A stretch of 7,775 nucleotides of DNA. It comes from an uncultured Pseudomonadota bacterium (GTDB lineage Bacteria > Pseudomonadota > Gammaproteobacteria > Burkholderiales > Rhodocyclaceae). Under the pieces are notes generated by a model that was not told the origin of the DNA, did not search any database, and saw only the letters and a list, made by a program, of their open reading frames with translations. The stretch spans positions 1 through 7,775 of the forward strand of contig CAJAHZ010000382.1 in assembly GCA_903939665.1 (NCBI GenBank). Reading direction: 5' to 3'. This document shows positions 6,782 through 7,775 of the stretch, piece by piece. Within the stretch, counting starts at the first letter, position 1. Each line of letters starts with the position of its first letter. A program made the translations under genes and the position numbers.

Positions 6782-7462
6782 ATGACCGAACTGCTACCCA
6801 CCGTCGAGATCGAAACCGGCGAACACTGCGCGTGCGCCGTCATCTGGCTGCACGGCCTGGGCGCTGACGGCCACGATTTCGAGCCGATCGTTGATGAACT
6901 CGATCTGGATGATCTGCCGCCAATCCGCTTCGTCTTCCCGCATGCGCCGATGCGACCGGTGACGATTAACGGCGGCTACGTGATGCGCGCCTGGTACGAC
7001 ATCGTTTCGCCGGATTTTTCGCAAAGACGCGAGGATGCCAAAGGCGTGCACGAATCGGCGGTGCAGATTGAAGCCCTTATTGCCCGTGAGAACGCGCGCG
7101 GCATTCCTGATGCGCGTATCGTCCTCGCCGGCTTCTCGCAGGGCGGCGCCATCGCGCTGCACGCCGGCTTGCGTCATGCGCAGCGCCTGGCCGGCATCCT
7201 CGCCCTGTCCACCTATGTGCCGCTGGCCGACACGCTGGCGACCGAAGCGCATGCCGCCAATCGCGACGTACCGATCTTTATGGCGCACGGCCACGGCGAT
7301 ACGGTGATCCCCTACGAATTCGCGCAGCGCTCGGGCGAGTTGTTGCAGACGCAGGGCTACCCGATTAAATGGCACCCGTATTTCTGCGAACACACCGTTG
7401 CCATGGAAGAGCTGCGTGATATCGAGGTGTGGTTGCACGCGGTGCTGGCAACAACGGACTGA
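6782..7462 (+). CDS. Alpha/beta-hydrolase carboxylesterase (phospholipase/carboxylesterase family)
   Basis: A 226-residue cytoplasmic esterase, a normal length for the family that includes Pseudomonas carboxylesterase 2 and the acyl-protein thioesterases. The visible parts are an oxyanion-hole motif HGLGADG (24-30), the nucleophile elbow GFSQGG with S119, the acid D173 in HGHGDTVIP and the catalytic His H204 in CEHTVAMEE. The RAWYDI segment near 69-74 is also typical. These enzymes hydrolyse short carboxylic esters and sometimes lysophospholipids or thioesters; the real substrate cannot be read from sequence. No signal peptide or membrane segment is visible. It is divergent from the lipoprotein gene (112-base gap) and runs into the YgjP-family gene after a single base, so those two are likely cotranscribed and translationally coupled. 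Confidence 0.93.
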   Translation: MTELLPTVEIETGEHCACAVIWLHGLGADGHDFEPIVDELDLDDLPPIRFVFPHAPMRPVTINGGYVMRAWYDIVSPDFSQRREDAKGVHESAVQIEALIARENARGIPDARIVLAGFSQGGAIALHAGLRHAQRLAGILALSTYVPLADTLATEAHAANRDVPIFMAHGHGDTVIPYEFAQRSGELLQTQGYPIKWHPYFCEHTVAMEELRDIEVWLHAVLATTD

Positions 7463-7463
7463 A

Positions 7464-7775
7464 ATGCCTCTCCTGAAATACCTTGCTGGTTACCCTGATG
7501 ACGTCAAAGCGCAGGTGCGGCAGCTCATTGCGCAGGGTCGTCTCGGCGAGGTGTTACGCAAAAAGTACCCCGATTCGCACGATGTGCGCACCGACAAGGC
7601 GCTCTACGATTACACCTTCGAGCTGAAAAACCGCTTCCTGCGCAAGGCTGAGCCGCTGTCCAAAGTGCTCTTCGATAACAACCTGCAGGTGCTCAGGAAT
7701 GCCCTCGGCACGCACAGCACCGTGCCGCGCGTGCAAGGCGGCAAGATCAAGTCGAAGCGCGAAATCCGGGTGGCC
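7464..7775 (+). CDS. YgjP/DUF45-family zinc metallopeptidase-like protein (3' partial)
   Basis: The first 104 codons of a gene that continues beyond the window. The start ATG follows the esterase TGA by one base, with only a weak GGA at 7456-7458 upstream, so reinitiation after the esterase is likely. I recognise the N-terminal half of the DUF45/YgjP family, as found in betaproteobacteria, from MPLLKYLAGYPDDV, LYDYTFELKNRFLRKAEPLS and the stretch RVQGGKIKSKREIRVA. The family's HExxH-type metal site should come shortly after the window ends and cannot be checked here. The cellular role of the family is poorly defined. Confidence 0.8.
   Translation, partial: MPLLKYLAGYPDDVKAQVRQLIAQGRLGEVLRKKYPDSHDVRTDKALYDYTFELKNRFLRKAEPLSKVLFDNNLQVLRNALGTHSTVPRVQGGKIKSKREIRVA

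Noticed and set aside
7554..7736. A 60-codon minus-strand frame at the right end.
   Set aside because: It is antisense to the recognisable YgjP-family coding sequence.

Overview
The window looks like chromosomal DNA from a GC-rich betaproteobacterium, probably of the Rhodocyclales type (Dechloromonas/Azonexus/Accumulibacter-like). This rests on base composition, the style of the multidomain signalling proteins and the recognisable esterase and YgjP-family proteins. It is an inference without database searches. I see no RNA genes, CRISPR arrays, insertion sequences or phage genes, and no intergenic stretch longer than about 115 bases.

Layout. Bases 1-2716 (+) hold the 3' part of a large membrane hybrid histidine kinase: TM, HAMP, PAS, HisKA, HATPase, receiver, Hpt and a C-terminal hemerythrin domain. 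Its 5' end lies outside the window. Bases 2790-4985 (+) hold a second hybrid kinase: a polytopic histidine-containing membrane domain, coiled coil, PAS, HisKA, HATPase and receiver, with no Hpt. A 94-base convergent intergenic region follows. On the minus strand, a small lipoprotein gene (6669-6322, GTG start) lies 15 bases upstream of a tandem-HD / HD-GYP-like phosphohydrolase gene (6306-5080). A 112-base divergent intergenic region separates the lipoprotein gene from a plus-strand carboxylesterase (6782-7462). The esterase is followed after one base by the 5' part of a YgjP/DUF45 metallopeptidase-like gene that runs off the window.

How the genes may work together. The two kinases are adjacent and codirectional, and both carry complete phosphotransfer residues. 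The first has a receiver plus Hpt and so can run a full internal His-Asp-His relay. The second stops at its receiver and needs an Hpt from elsewhere, possibly from its neighbour. Neither has a DNA-binding or enzymatic output, so the signal must leave through an unlinked response regulator. The hemerythrin domain suggests an oxygen, nitric oxide or redox input. The HD-GYP-like protein would belong to cyclic-dinucleotide turnover, but nothing visible ties it to the kinases. The esterase/YgjP pair looks like housekeeping.

The points most worth a second look are the hemerythrin domain at the end of the phosphorelay, the G8 tract exactly at the Hpt-hemerythrin junction, and the HD protein with two sets of metal-ligand residues. 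I found no clear evidence of a wholly undescribed system.
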